Assembly (NCBI GenBank): GCA_027315385.1
Contig: DAHUYD010000039.1
Coordinates: 1-57,678 of the forward strand
Source: Acidobacterium sp.
GTDB lineage: Bacteria > Acidobacteriota > Terriglobia > Terriglobales > Acidobacteriaceae
Length of the DNA stretch: 57,678 nucleotides
Reading direction: 5' to 3'
Of this stretch, positions 1 through 10,049 are shown in pieces. Below the pieces are notes generated by a model. The model searched no databases and was not told the origin of the DNA. It saw only the letters and a list, made by a program, of their open reading frames with translations. Both the position numbers and the translations under genes were made by a program. Position 1 is the first letter of the stretch. Each line of letters starts with the position of its first letter.

Positions 1-1
1 A

Positions 2-3000
2 AACAACTACTTTGTGACGGGTGACTATGCCGCTGCCGGAGTGAGCCTGAAGGGAGCCACTGCCGCCAACAACCTGGCGACCGGAACGATCACGGTCCCG
101 GATCTGACAACCTGCGGCTGCAGCCAGGGCGTTCCCGACGGAGCTGACATTATCGATGCTTTTCTTTACTGGTCAACGATCGAAAATACAGCCACGCCTT
201 CAGGGAGCAACGGTACATTCCTCGGCTATTCCATCGCCGGGCAGCAGGTGGGAAGCGATATCCCGAACTACAGCGACGGCATCAGCAGCGGAACGCTGCG
301 CGTGTATCGCGCCGACATCAACGCCTACTTCCAGGCCCCGCCGAGCTGGAACGGAGAACGCCTTGCTTCCGGTCCGTTTACGGTTTCCCTGACCGACGTC
401 AACGCGCCCAGCGGACAGCTCACCGTGCCCGAAGGTGCGAGCATGGTTGTGCTCTATCGCGCTCTGGTGGCTCCGGGCAACCCGGGAAGCCTGCCGCTGA
501 AATCGGTGGTGATTTACGACGGTTCAGCAGCAGTGTCCGCCTCCACAACTCAGACGATGCAGGGATTCTATGACGCAGTTGGCGGAGCGAACGGCGAGCT
601 TACGACGCTCTACAACGCGGGAGGAGTCTGGAACACGAGTTCCAGTTCGGTTTCGCTGGCAGCAGGAGCGAGCAGCACGAACGCACCGCTGAATGCGGGC
701 GCGGCGTATGCCGCGGCGATCCTTTCGACACCGGTGGCCAACAGCGACAAGGACGGCATTCTGGACTCATGGAAGGCCGGCCCCTCAGCGCCGGATTTCT
801 TTGCCGGGCAGCCGGGCTACTACGACGTACGGACGCAGTCGTGGGTGGCATTGCCCGGAGCAAAACACGGCGAGAAGGACTTGTTCGTTCAACTCGACTG
901 GATGTGCGGCTCAGTGGATTCGCAGGGCCAGTGCACGGGCGAGAACCTGTTCCCGTCACCGGACCCCAGCGGCAGCGACCCGCTGGCCATGGTGCAGAAG
1001 GCATTCGCCAACACCGGAATCGCGCTGCACCTTAAGATCGGCAACCCGGTTCCGGAGACCACGTGCACGGACAACACTTCTACCACGCCGCCGCAGCTTT
1101 GCGAGTTCCCGGGACAGCCAGGGGTGATCGGCTGGAAGAACAGCCTGGAATTCACCAAGCTGTGGCCTCGCAATTTCAATTCCTGCGCCGCGGGTGGGGA
1201 TTGCACACCTCGGTTCCCGTACGGTCAGAAAGACAGCTATCACTACGTTCTGTTTGGGCACTCGCTGGCGGTACCGGCGTGGAGCACGCTTTTCGGAACG
1301 CTGAAAACGATCACCGCCAACGCCGCGACCGGCCAAACCACGATCACCACCGCCAACCGGGGTTCCCAGGGCGATATCAATTATTGCCCAAGCCGCTTTA
1401 CTATCTCCGGCGTGTTGAGTGATCCGAGCCTCAACGGCGTCTACAACACGGCGTCGTGCCCCGACGGCTCGACGATTATCCTCTCAACGCCGGGCGTCTC
1501 CAACTGGACCTACGCCAACAACACACCGCCTGAGCCGGCCATCGGCCTCACGTCGGGGACGGTCACAAGCATCTCCGGTTACTCCGATCTGGGCGGTCAG
1601 GATTCGGCTGTAACCCTGGGACTGTGGGAGACGGATCCGAAACAGGACATGAGCAAACGCGCCCAGGTGATCGCGGGGACGTTGTTCCACGAGATCGGGC
1701 ACACGCTCGGCCTGACCCACGGCGGCCTCTACTTCCAGGGAGGAGCGGGCAGTTATGTGCCGACGTTCGACATCAACTGCAAGCCGAATTTTCAGAGCTC
1801 GATGAACTATCTTTTCCAGCTCGACGGCGTGGGACTGAATGCAGCGGTTGCTTACTCCAACCAGACGCTGGAAACCCTGTCCGAATCGACGTTGAATTCG
1901 GTGGGTAACCTTCTGGCCAACGACAACATTACTCCCGCGACTTTTCCGAGCTCGGCGTGGTACCAGGCGACCGCGCCAGCGACTGCGTCCGGGAGCACGA
2001 CTTCCCCGGAGAGCCCGGCTCAGCGCCACTGCGACGGCACACCGCTCAACGGCGATACGGGATACTTTGTGGAGGGCTCCGTCGCACCGGTCACTCCACC
2101 GTGGCAGGTTAGCCAGGACATTACTTTCGACGGCGTGCAACCGGGATCGACGGGATTGTCGGGCCTGCCTGGATACAACGACTTTGCCAATATCGACCTG
2201 CGCCAGGTGGGCGCGACGGGCGGCGAATTCGCATCGCTCGCGAACTTCCTTTCATTCGGCGCTTCTTCAACGCCAGTAAGTGTCAGCTCCGGCCAGAGCG
2301 TGGCTGTGGGCGCGGGCGGCACGGTCAGCGTGGGCGACGGCGGCAGCGTGAAACTGAACAACGGCGGCAGCGCAAGCGTTGGCAGCAACGCGGTTCTGAG
2401 TGGCGGCGGAACCATGACGTTCAGCACGGGAGGCAGCCTCACGTTCAGCAACGATGCCACCGGCCCCAATACCGTCACACCTGGAACTGACGGGAAGGTC
2501 GTGTTGCCGGGCGGCGGCACGGTCACCCTGAGCGGTACGGGCACCATCACGATGACCGGCACCGGCGGTACGGTGACGCTGGACGGCGGCGGAAATGTCA
2601 CCCTGGGCGGCGGCGGCACGGTGACGCTCGGTGGCGGCGGCACAGTTACGATTCCATCGACGGGAGGTTCCTACACGGTTCCGGCCGGCGGTACGGTGAC
2701 GCTGGGCGGGGGTGGAACTGTGACGCTCGGCGGCGGCGGCACGGTGACGCTCGGTGGCGGCGGAAATGTGACGCTGGGCGGCGGAGGCAATGTGACGCTG
2801 GGCGCCGGAGGCAATGTGACGCTGGGGGCGGGCGGCACCGTCACGCTGGGCGGCGGTGGGAATGTCACTCTCGGCGGCGGCGGCAACGTCACCCTTGGAG
2901 CCGGCGGCACGGTCACTTTGGGCGGCGGCGGCACGGTGACGCTCGGTGGCGGCGGGAATGTCACCCTCGGCGGCGGCGGGAGCGTGACGCTGGGCGGTGG

Positions 3001-6000
3001 CGGGAACCTGTCGATCGGCTCCGGCGGCACGATCACCCTGGGAGCGGGGGGCAACGTCACTCTTGGAGCCGGCGGCACGATCACTCTGGGCGCCGGCGGG
3101 ACCGTTACGCTGGGCGGCGGCGGCAACGTGACGCTGGGCGGCGGCGGCACCATCACCCTGGGCGGCGGCGGCACGCAGACGGTTCCTCCCACTGGAGGTT
3201 CATACACGGTGCCCGCCGGCGGCGTAGTGACGCTGAGCAACGGCGGCACGGTGACGCTGGGCGGCGGCGGCAATGTGACCCTCGGCGGCGGGGGAACCGT
3301 GACACTGGGTGGTGGCGGAACTGTCACGCTCGGCGGCGGCGGCAATGTCACGCTGGGTGCCGGCGGCAACGTGACGCTGGGCGGCGGTGGCAATGTCACT
3401 TTGGGCGCCGGCGGCAACGTGACGCTGGGCGCCGGCGGCAATGTCACGCTGGGCGCCGGCGGGTCCACCATGACGGAGATGGATTACGACACGGCGAACT
3501 CCATCGTTCGCCCACCGGGATCGCCCACGTATTCTGTAACACCGGCAACCAGCAATACGCCGCAAAGCATTCAGGTGAACTGGACGGCGCCGATCTTCGG
3601 CGTAGTTGAGACGTACACGATCTCTCGCAGCGTGAACGGCGGCCCATCCGTCGCGATTGGAAGTGTGAGCGGCGTCAACGGGAACGCGCCGGCAACCACA
3701 TTTACCGACACGAATCCACCTGCCGGCACGCTGGTCTACACGATTACGACCACGCTGGTTCCGGACTCAAACGGTTCTCAGCGCCAGAGCGCGCCATCGC
3801 CGCCGGCGGTGCTTACGCTGAACCAGAGCGTTGTTCTTGGTTCGCTGCCCAGTTCGGTGCCGATCACGAGTTCGACGCTCGAAGTCACTGCCACCGCGGA
3901 GTCAAACGGCTCTCCGAACATGCAGCTGGTGAGCTTCGGCGCGTCGGGTCCGTGCTCGGCCGGCGCCTCGACCGTGGACGCGAACGGGGTTTCATCGGCA
4001 ATCGTGGCCCTGAACAGTACGGGAAGCTGCACCATTACCGCGTCGCAGGCGGGCGACAGCACGACGGCGACAACCACGCCTGCCTACAGCGCTGCTCCAC
4101 CCGTGTCGGGAACATTCACGATCCTGCCGCCGGGTTCCACCACGCAGTCGCAAACCATCGCTTTGGGGCCGTTGCCGAGCGTGCAATATGGCAGCGGATT
4201 CGCCGTGAGCGCGACGTCCAGCTCCGGATTGCCGGTCAGTTTCTCGGCGGCGGCGAATGGGGACTGCGTCCTGAGCGGCGCGACGCCGGCGGGAACTAAC
4301 ACCTGGACCGCAAGCGGCACCGCGACGGGGGCCGGACTGTGCATCATTACAGCGACGACGCCGGCCAGCACTACGTACAGCGCCGCATCGGTGACTCAGT
4401 CGTTCAACGTCTCCGCGGCTCCGCTTACGGTTACGGCGGCCAGCTTCGGAACCGTGTACGGGCAGTCGCTTCCATCCTTAACTCCGGCCCTGAATGTGAC
4501 GTACAGCATCACCGGGTTTGTGAACGGCGACAGTGTCTCGGTGGTGAGCGGTGCGCCGGGACTAACCACGACCGCGACCGCAGCGAGCGGCGCCGGCGCC
4601 TATCCGATCGCGGTATCGACCGGCTCGCTGGCGGCGGCGAATTACTCCTTTATCTATGTCAATGGCACCCTGACCATCGCTCCGGCACCTTCGAGCATCT
4701 CGCTTGTGTCGTCGACGGGCGGGACTTCGAATTATGGCCAACTGGTTACATTCACGCCGACCGTGACTCCGGTTCCGCCGGCCACCGACCCGGTCCTCTA
4801 CTCCTACACGAACAGCACCATCAACGGTGGGGCGCCGGTTCCGCTGGGGAGTGTGCCGGTCACGGAGGGTTACAGCACATTCCTTCTGCCGCCGGGCACC
4901 AACACGGTGACCGCGACATTCGGCGGGGCGAATTCGGATCTGAACTTCCAGTCCAGCTCCGCTTCCGTCACGCAGGTGGTCGCGTCGGTGCCAGTCGCGT
5001 TCATCAGCCCCGACAGTGTGACGTTCCCGAGTACGGACGTGGGATCAACGAGCGCCAGCATGACGGTGGTTCTCACGAACATCGGGACAGCGCCGCTGAA
5101 TGTCACCGGTGTCCAGATCGTCTCCGGCGATTCGGGGCCGGCCGACTTCGTCGTGCAGTCGTCTACGTGCGGCGGGACGCTGAAGCCCTGGCAGACGGCT
5201 GAAGGGCCGGAACGCGTGGACAACGGCGATGCGGCGGCCCCGGCTCCGCTCGCACCGAACGCAACCACGGTGACCACCGGCGCCAGCTGCGCGGTAACGC
5301 TGGCGTTCGCGCCAAACCCAAAACAAGGGGAAGGCGTGCGCACGGGTACGCTGGTCTTTACCGACAACGACGGCGGCCAGACGGGAGCCACGGATTCAAT
5401 TGCGCTGACCGGATCGGCTCTGAGCGGGATCAGCGGCACCTTCCCCCTGCCGCCGGTGCAGAACGTTCCGGCCGGCGACTACCTCTGGTTCAACAGCGAA
5501 CTGTCTGTGGACGGGCCGCTGGATCCGAATGGCAATCCGCTGAAGATGGATACGGATGAAGTGCAGATCATGGTCACCAACGGGAGCATTTCGTTCACGA
5601 ATCCCACGAACGGCACGACCGCGACCATCCCGGTTCCGGATGCCCTGATCCAGTTCATTCCTGGGCTGACGCAGGCGACCACAACGTTTGACTCGGCCAA
5701 TAATCGCTGGGTGACGCAGGTACCGATGACCGATCCCGCGAGCGGCAAGCCGCAATTCACGATTCCGGGGGATATCTTCGTGACCGGTGTGCCGTACCTG
5801 CTGCCGGCGGCGGTCGCTCAATTATCGCAAGGATGGGGCGACGGGCCGAATAGCAGGCAGAACGTAACATGGTCGGCGGAATTCACCACGGACACGCCAG
5901 GAGTGCGCATCAACTGGCATTGGGGGGCTGCGGTTTACAGTCCCTGTTTCGGGAACCAGCCCACCAGCTCGAATCCGACGTGTGCGGGCGAGTCGCTGAA

Positions 6001-6943
6001 TATGGGCAATCTGGATGTGCTGGGCGTCAACAGCGCCGATCCTGGCAAGTGCCAGATAGCTCAGGAGAACAACTACAACTCCGGCACACCCTATAACTTT
6101 GTCGGCGACCTCGTCTCGATCTGGCAGCCGACACGCGGAGACGATGGTCCTCCCGACCTCTACACAGGCCGGGCTTCACGGAGGGCCGGCGTTGTTCCCG
6201 CCGTCACGCCAGTGAGCTTCTCACCGAGCCCGCTGGTGTTTATGCCGGTGAATGCCGGACAGTCCAGCAGCGCGACGACAATCACGATTGCCAACGAAAA
6301 TCTGAGCCTGCCGTTCAATCTTGCGGGCGTAAGCCTTACAGGGTCGAATCCGGGGGACTTCGCGATTACCGGGACAACGTGTACGAACGCCGGGGGAGCC
6401 GCGAGCTTCTCGGCGACTTCTGTGGGAGCGCTGACGCTGTCGCCGGCGGGCGCAGGGGCAAACAGCTGCACGGTGACCGTCGTCTTCACGCCTGGGGATC
6501 TGGGCACGCGCACCGCTTCGCTGATGTTTACCTATGCGACGCCGACGGGGATGGCCGCCAACGAGACGCCTCCGCCGCAACGGGTGGACCTCTACGGGAC
6601 GGGAGCCGGCGGCACAAACCCGATTGTAGGCTTGTCTGCCGTAAGCCTGAATTTCCCGCACCAGGAGCACGGCACCACGAGCGCAAGCCAGACGGTGACG
6701 CTGGTGAACGCCGGGGGAGGAGCGCTGACCATCAACAGCATCGCGGCCACCGGCGAATTCATCGAGACAAGCACCTGTCCCGCTACTCTGCCGAGCGGAG
6801 CCAGCTGCACGATCTCCGTGTGGTTCCAGCCGCTGGCCACCATCATCGGCACGCAGACAGGAGCCATCGCAATCACTGACAACAACAACGGAGTGGCCGG
6901 AAGCATGCAGACGATTACGCTGTCCGGGCAGGCATCGCCCTAG
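2..6943 (+). CDS. Giant secreted metzincin-like protein with Gly-rich repeat solenoid (5' end missing)
   Basis: The frame is open to the left edge (N-N-Y-F precede the GTG at 14), so the true start and any signal peptide lie outside the window. Residue numbers count from that GTG. A zinc-protease signature HEIGHTLGLTH lies at 559-569, followed by a Met-turn-like S-S-M-N-Y around Met597; this pair is the hallmark of metzincins. Residues about 755-1150 are an 8-residue Gly-rich repeat. After it come a fibronectin-III-like domain (about 1172-1265), Ig/MBG-like domains (MBG about 1470-1556), a first choice-of-anchor-D/ASH domain (about 1662-1803), an unrecognised 250-residue domain, and two more ASH domains (about 2063-2205 and 2207-2309). 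No C-terminal anchor or sorting signal is visible. Large mosaics of this kind are common in Acidobacteriota. A role as a secreted surface or adhesive protease is inference. It converges on the kinase gene downstream. Confidence 0.85.
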   Translation, partial: NNYFVTGDYAAAGVSLKGATAANNLATGTITVPDLTTCGCSQGVPDGADIIDAFLYWSTIENTATPSGSNGTFLGYSIAGQQVGSDIPNYSDGISSGTLRVYRADINAYFQAPPSWNGERLASGPFTVSLTDVNAPSGQLTVPEGASMVVLYRALVAPGNPGSLPLKSVVIYDGSAAVSASTTQTMQGFYDAVGGANGELTTLYNAGGVWNTSSSSVSLAAGASSTNAPLNAGAAYAAAILSTPVANSDKDGILDSWKAGPSAPDFFAGQPGYYDVRTQSWVALPGAKHGEKDLFVQLDWMCGSVDSQGQCTGENLFPSPDPSGSDPLAMVQKAFANTGIALHLKIGNPVPETTCTDNTSTTPPQLCEFPGQPGVIGWKNSLEFTKLWPRNFNSCAAGGDCTPRFPYGQKDSYHYVLFGHSLAVPAWSTLFGTLKTITANAATGQTTITTANRGSQGDINYCPSRFTISGVLSDPSLNGVYNTASCPDGSTIILSTPGVSNWTYANNTPPEPAIGLTSGTVTSISGYSDLGGQDSAVTLGLWETDPKQDMSKRAQVIAGTLFHEIGHTLGLTHGGLYFQGGAGSYVPTFDINCKPNFQSSMNYLFQLDGVGLNAAVAYSNQTLETLSESTLNSVGNLLANDNITPATFPSSAWYQATAPATASGSTTSPESPAQRHCDGTPLNGDTGYFVEGSVAPVTPPWQVSQDITFDGVQPGSTGLSGLPGYNDFANIDLRQVGATGGEFASLANFLSFGASSTPVSVSSGQSVAVGAGGTVSVGDGGSVKLNNGGSASVGSNAVLSGGGTMTFSTGGSLTFSNDATGPNTVTPGTDGKVVLPGGGTVTLSGTGTITMTGTGGTVTLDGGGNVTLGGGGTVTLGGGGTVTIPSTGGSYTVPAGGTVTLGGGGTVTLGGGGTVTLGGGGNVTLGGGGNVTLGAGGNVTLGAGGTVTLGGGGNVTLGGGGNVTLGAGGTVTLGGGGTVTLGGGGNVTLGGGGSVTLGGGGNLSIGSGGTITLGAGGNVTLGAGGTITLGAGGTVTLGGGGNVTLGGGGTITLGGGGTQTVPPTGGSYTVPAGGVVTLSNGGTVTLGGGGNVTLGGGGTVTLGGGGTVTLGGGGNVTLGAGGNVTLGGGGNVTLGAGGNVTLGAGGNVTLGAGGSTMTEMDYDTANSIVRPPGSPTYSVTPATSNTPQSIQVNWTAPIFGVVETYTISRSVNGGPSVAIGSVSGVNGNAPATTFTDTNPPAGTLVYTITTTLVPDSNGSQRQSAPSPPAVLTLNQSVVLGSLPSSVPITSSTLEVTATAESNGSPNMQLVSFGASGPCSAGASTVDANGVSSAIVALNSTGSCTITASQAGDSTTATTTPAYSAAPPVSGTFTILPPGSTTQSQTIALGPLPSVQYGSGFAVSATSSSGLPVSFSAAANGDCVLSGATPAGTNTWTASGTATGAGLCIITATTPASTTYSAASVTQSFNVSAAPLTVTAASFGTVYGQSLPSLTPALNVTYSITGFVNGDSVSVVSGAPGLTTTATAASGAGAYPIAVSTGSLAAANYSFIYVNGTLTIAPAPSSISLVSSTGGTSNYGQLVTFTPTVTPVPPATDPVLYSYTNSTINGGAPVPLGSVPVTEGYSTFLLPPGTNTVTATFGGANSDLNFQSSSASVTQVVASVPVAFISPDSVTFPSTDVGSTSASMTVVLTNIGTAPLNVTGVQIVSGDSGPADFVVQSSTCGGTLKPWQTAEGPERVDNGDAAAPAPLAPNATTVTTGASCAVTLAFAPNPKQGEGVRTGTLVFTDNDGGQTGATDSIALTGSALSGISGTFPLPPVQNVPAGDYLWFNSELSVDGPLDPNGNPLKMDTDEVQIMVTNGSISFTNPTNGTTATIPVPDALIQFIPGLTQATTTFDSANNRWVTQVPMTDPASGKPQFTIPGDIFVTGVPYLLPAAVAQLSQGWGDGPNSRQNVTWSAEFTTDTPGVRINWHWGAAVYSPCFGNQPTSSNPTCAGESLNMGNLDVLGVNSADPGKCQIAQENNYNSGTPYNFVGDLVSIWQPTRGDDGPPDLYTGRASRRAGVVPAVTPVSFSPSPLVFMPVNAGQSSSATTITIANENLSLPFNLAGVSLTGSNPGDFAITGTTCTNAGGAASFSATSVGALTLSPAGAGANSCTVTVVFTPGDLGTRTASLMFTYATPTGMAANETPPPQRVDLYGTGAGGTNPIVGLSAVSLNFPHQEHGTTSASQTVTLVNAGGGALTINSIAATGEFIETSTCPATLPSGASCTISVWFQPLATIIGTQTGAIAITDNNNGVAGSMQTITLSGQASP
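2281..3470 (+). repeat. Tandem 24-bp/8-residue Gly-rich coding repeat
   Basis: Roughly 45-50 in-frame units of consensus [T/N]-V-T-L-G-[G/A]-G-G, degenerate at the left (2281-2510) and nearly uniform from about 2515 to 3465. A non-repeat insert containing GGSYTVPAGG occurs twice, near 2663 and 3194, 531 bp apart, so part of the block looks like a higher-order duplication. Synonymous codon choice varies between units (ggc/gga/ggg, aac/aat, acg/acc) while the amino acids stay fixed. Four-residue strands alternating with Gly turns suggest a beta-solenoid; this is inference. Confidence 0.9.
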
Positions 6944-6987
6944 GCAACCACGCGGGCGAGCCTGTTGCCTGAGCTGCGCAAGGCGAA

Positions 6988-7026
6988 GGCGGAAGCCGGT
7001 TCGCCCGCGGGCGCCTGGTTTCCGCC
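6988..7026. terminator. Possible bidirectional terminator between convergent genes
   Basis: GGCGGAAGCC (6988-6997) pairs with GGTTTCCGCC (7017-7026) over 10 bp with one G-U pair and a 19-nt loop. A weaker 7-bp hairpin (AGGCAAC/GTTGCCT) sits at 6942-6970. Neither is followed by a good T run, so the call rests on position between two convergent stop codons. Confidence 0.35.
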
Positions 7027-7031
7027 GGCGT

Positions 7032-10000
7032 TTATTGGCTCAGACGGCGGTGGATCTCGGAGACGAGGGGATCGTCGGCCGACTGCCCGCGAATGGCGAG
7101 ATAGTCTTTGTAAAAGTCGGCAAACCCCGCGCTCTTCATTCCCTGCCGCGCGCGCCCCTCGTAGTAGTAGACGGGCGGAAAATATTCGTAAGTTGGAACG
7201 TTGTCGTCGAACAGCTCGATGGCCTCTCCCCGGCGCCTGATGCATTCATCGAACTCGGAATCAGCCTGGTTGAACGCCCCGGCGGCGAGATAGACCCGCC
7301 CCAGATCGAAATGGCCAATCCAGGTGTCCAGCAACTGGTTCGCGTCCCTCATCTGTCTGACCGCCCCATTCGTATCCTTCCGCCGGAGCGCGATCAAGGC
7401 GTCGATAATCTTGCCGTAAGCCTGCGACTCGCCTGACAACTGGGAGGAGAGGCCCGCGGCCAGCTTTTGCGCCTGGGCGAACTCTCCCGCCTCGGCATAG
7501 GTGCGGGCGGCGAGGAACTGGATCGCCGGAATGCGGCTGTTCGCCAGCGCTTTGTCTGTATCGGAAATCGCTGCCGCGCGGTTTCCCAGCTCTTCCTCGA
7601 TATTCCCAAGCGCCACGTACTTCCTGGCCGCGCTGTCGGGGTTTTTGGCGGCCAGATCGGCGGCTGCTCCCTGCGCGAAGGTGCGTTCCGCGTCGGCGTA
7701 CCGGCCCTGGTAAGCGGCCAGATCGGCCAGTCCGGCGTTCGCAGTCGATGCCCACGCCGCACCAAAAGTCTCAAGCTTGCGGTAGGCGTCGGCGGACTGA
7801 GCCGTCTGTCCCAGGCCGACCGCGGCTTCGGCCAGCGACAGGTATCCCTGCGCGGCCGAGGGATTCATTTGAAGCGCCGTGCGCGCCTCTTTTTCGCTTG
7901 CCGCGAAATCTCCCGCAAATGCGCTGACGAAAGCCAGGTTCAGGCGCTGTCCTACCCCTCCCGGCACGATCTCCACGGCCTTTCTCGCTGCCTCCAGGGC
8001 TTTGGGCGCATTGCGCAATTGCGTGTAACAAACCGAAAGGTTATTCCAGCCGACACGGTCGGCGGGATAGAGCGTGACCAGCTTCGTATACTGCTGCGTG
8101 CAATCCTGCCAGTCGCCGGTGATGCGGTAGTAGAGTCCGCGGTCGCGGTAACGCTCCCTTTCCGTCATGTTGTCGATGTGTTCCATCGCCAGGTTCATGT
8201 ACTTCACGGCGTCCTCGGGTCTCCCAAGGTCCTGGGCCATCGCCGCCATGCCTGTGTATGCCCACGTAAAGTTCGGATCCATAGCCGCGGCCTTCTGGAA
8301 CGAGTCGAACGCCTCCTGGAATTTGCCGGCGAACTGATCGTCGAGGCCGATGGAAACCTGATGAACAGCCTCAAGGGATGCGGCCTTGAATCCTCCCGCG
8401 ACCTGGTTGAACTGCACCGAAGCCGGCGTGGTGTCGCCGAGAACTTTGCGAATGGGCACCGCAAGTTTGGGAAGGCTTGCGAGAATATCCTGCTTCTTCG
8501 CTACGCTGACCTCAGAAGTTACGAGGACTTTGCCGCTCACGGCGTCGAGAACCACGGCGGAAATGTCATATTTATCGCCGCGCAGACTGATCTGGCCGGT
8601 GATTACCGCGTTGATACCCTGGTTGATGGCGACCAGGCGTGCCGACTGCTCGTCGAGCTGGCCGGCGGGATGCTGGAGTTTCGCGGCCAGCCTGCGCGCG
8701 TCGATGCGGCTGAAGACGTCGATGAAACTCGCGCCTTCGAGGGCCTCGCCGAGCATGGGTTCGATCGTATTGTTCAGCAGGGGGTCGCCGGTGAGATTTG
8801 TAAAGTCGGCGATCAGCACGGAGACCGGAGCATGCGGCCCCGATTTCGCGGCTTGCTGCGATCTGAAGAGGAACCAGGCGAGGCCCCCGGCCATGGCCAG
8901 GACCAGAGCGCCCGTAATCGCGAAACGCGTCCATGGAAGCTCTCGAATGCGGTTCATGCGCATCCGCGCGGCCGTGGCGGAGACCTTCTTCCCTTCTCCC
9001 TTGCCTTGCCACGCGCGAAGATCGGCATCCAACTCCGCCGCGTTCTGGTAGCGATTGGCCGGATCCTTCTCCAGACATTTGGCGACAATGTTGCTGAGCG
9101 AACCCGGGATGTTCTTATCGATATCCACCAGCGGCGCAGCGCGGTGCTGGGTGCGCATCAGCAGGCTGGCGATCGCGCTCTCGGCATAAAAGGGGGGCAC
9201 TCCCGCGAGCAATTCATAAAGGATCAGGCCAACGGTGAAGATGTCCGAGCTGGCCTGGAGCTCTTTGCCCTGCGCCTGCTCCGGCGACATGTACTCCATG
9301 GTGCCCAGCATTGTGCCGGTGTGAGTAAGACCATCGCCGCTGATGGTGCGCGCGAGGCCGAAGTCCATGACCACGACGCGGCCATGGCTGTCGCGCATGA
9401 TGTTGCCTGGCTTCAGATCGCGATGGATGATGCCTTCGCGGTGGGCGGCCGCCAGTCCGGCAGCCACCTGCTCCATGATGTCTACGGCTTCCGCCACCTC
9501 CAGCTTTCTCTTCTGTTTCAGAATCTGATGAAGGCTCTGGCCGTCGATGTACTCCATCGTGATGAACTTGATTCCGCCGGCTTCCCCGAGATCGAAAATG
9601 CGAATGATGTTGCGGTCGGTGACCTGCCTGGCAAGGATGAGCTCCAGCTTGAACCGCTGCAGGATCTCAGGATTACGGGAAAGTTCAGGCCGGATTACCT
9701 TGAGGGCGACATCTCGTTCCAGTTCGAGGTCACGCGCCTTGTAGACCGCACCCATGCCGCCCTCGCCGAGCCTCGCGACGATTTCATAGCGATTAGCGAA
9801 GATGCTTCCGGGCTGCAGGGGCTCGCCTCCCTGTGCTTCGGCAGTGGTGGAAAGTACGCTGCCTCCGGTGAAGCGGACGGGAGTTCCGGCAGGCAAACCG
9901 ACACCTTCCGGGTGCGCCTCCGGAACCGTTCCAGGGGCCGGCACGTCAGGAAATGGCGTGCGAGCAGACACACCTGGGCCGGCAACAATCGTCGGAGCTT

Positions 10001-10049
10001 CCGGGTCGTACTTCTGCCCCTTCGGGTCGTCCATCCCTGATTCACCCAT
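7032..10049 (-). CDS. Membrane Ser/Thr protein kinase with TPR repeats
   Basis: A 1005-aa PknB-type (Hanks) kinase. The disordered Pro-rich N-terminus (1-85) is followed by the kinase domain at about 88-346, with a Gly-rich loop LGEGGMG (94-100), the VALK lysine (K117), the catalytic loop HRDLKPGN (209-216), DFG (229-231) and MSPEQA near 254-259. One membrane helix lies at about 375-395. The extracytoplasmic half starts with a module of the type VSVLIADFTNLTGD, also seen in TolB/FlgO-like kinase sensors, and continues with TPR repeats to the C-terminus. All catalytic residues are present, so it should be active. The topology implies a periplasmic TPR sensor signalling to a cytoplasmic kinase. 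A second ATG at 10034 (M-D-D-P-K) is an equally plausible start; neither has a strong ribosome-binding site. No dedicated substrate or phosphatase gene lies nearby. Confidence 0.92.
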   Translation of the reverse strand: MGESGMDDPKGQKYDPEAPTIVAGPGVSARTPFPDVPAPGTVPEAHPEGVGLPAGTPVRFTGGSVLSTTAEAQGGEPLQPGSIFANRYEIVARLGEGGMGAVYKARDLELERDVALKVIRPELSRNPEILQRFKLELILARQVTDRNIIRIFDLGEAGGIKFITMEYIDGQSLHQILKQKRKLEVAEAVDIMEQVAAGLAAAHREGIIHRDLKPGNIMRDSHGRVVVMDFGLARTISGDGLTHTGTMLGTMEYMSPEQAQGKELQASSDIFTVGLILYELLAGVPPFYAESAIASLLMRTQHRAAPLVDIDKNIPGSLSNIVAKCLEKDPANRYQNAAELDADLRAWQGKGEGKKVSATAARMRMNRIRELPWTRFAITGALVLAMAGGLAWFLFRSQQAAKSGPHAPVSVLIADFTNLTGDPLLNNTIEPMLGEALEGASFIDVFSRIDARRLAAKLQHPAGQLDEQSARLVAINQGINAVITGQISLRGDKYDISAVVLDAVSGKVLVTSEVSVAKKQDILASLPKLAVPIRKVLGDTTPASVQFNQVAGGFKAASLEAVHQVSIGLDDQFAGKFQEAFDSFQKAAAMDPNFTWAYTGMAAMAQDLGRPEDAVKYMNLAMEHIDNMTERERYRDRGLYYRITGDWQDCTQQYTKLVTLYPADRVGWNNLSVCYTQLRNAPKALEAARKAVEIVPGGVGQRLNLAFVSAFAGDFAASEKEARTALQMNPSAAQGYLSLAEAAVGLGQTAQSADAYRKLETFGAAWASTANAGLADLAAYQGRYADAERTFAQGAAADLAAKNPDSAARKYVALGNIEEELGNRAAAISDTDKALANSRIPAIQFLAARTYAEAGEFAQAQKLAAGLSSQLSGESQAYGKIIDALIALRRKDTNGAVRQMRDANQLLDTWIGHFDLGRVYLAAGAFNQADSEFDECIRRRGEAIELFDDNVPTYEYFPPVYYYEGRARQGMKSAGFADFYKDYLAIRGQSADDPLVSEIHRRLSQ

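Noticed and set aside
2281-3470. Periodic repeat considered as CRISPR or a noncoding array
   Set aside because: Period is 24 bp without unique spacers, in frame throughout a coding sequence.
2020-3471. Minus-strand frames with P-P-P-P-x-V-T repeats opposite the giant protein
   Set aside because: Antisense reading of the GGX-rich repeat necessarily gives Pro-rich frames; no start signals, and the plus-strand domains are clear.
7467-10040. 857-aa plus-strand frame opposite the kinase
   Set aside because: No recognisable domain; the minus-strand frame has all kinase and TPR motifs.
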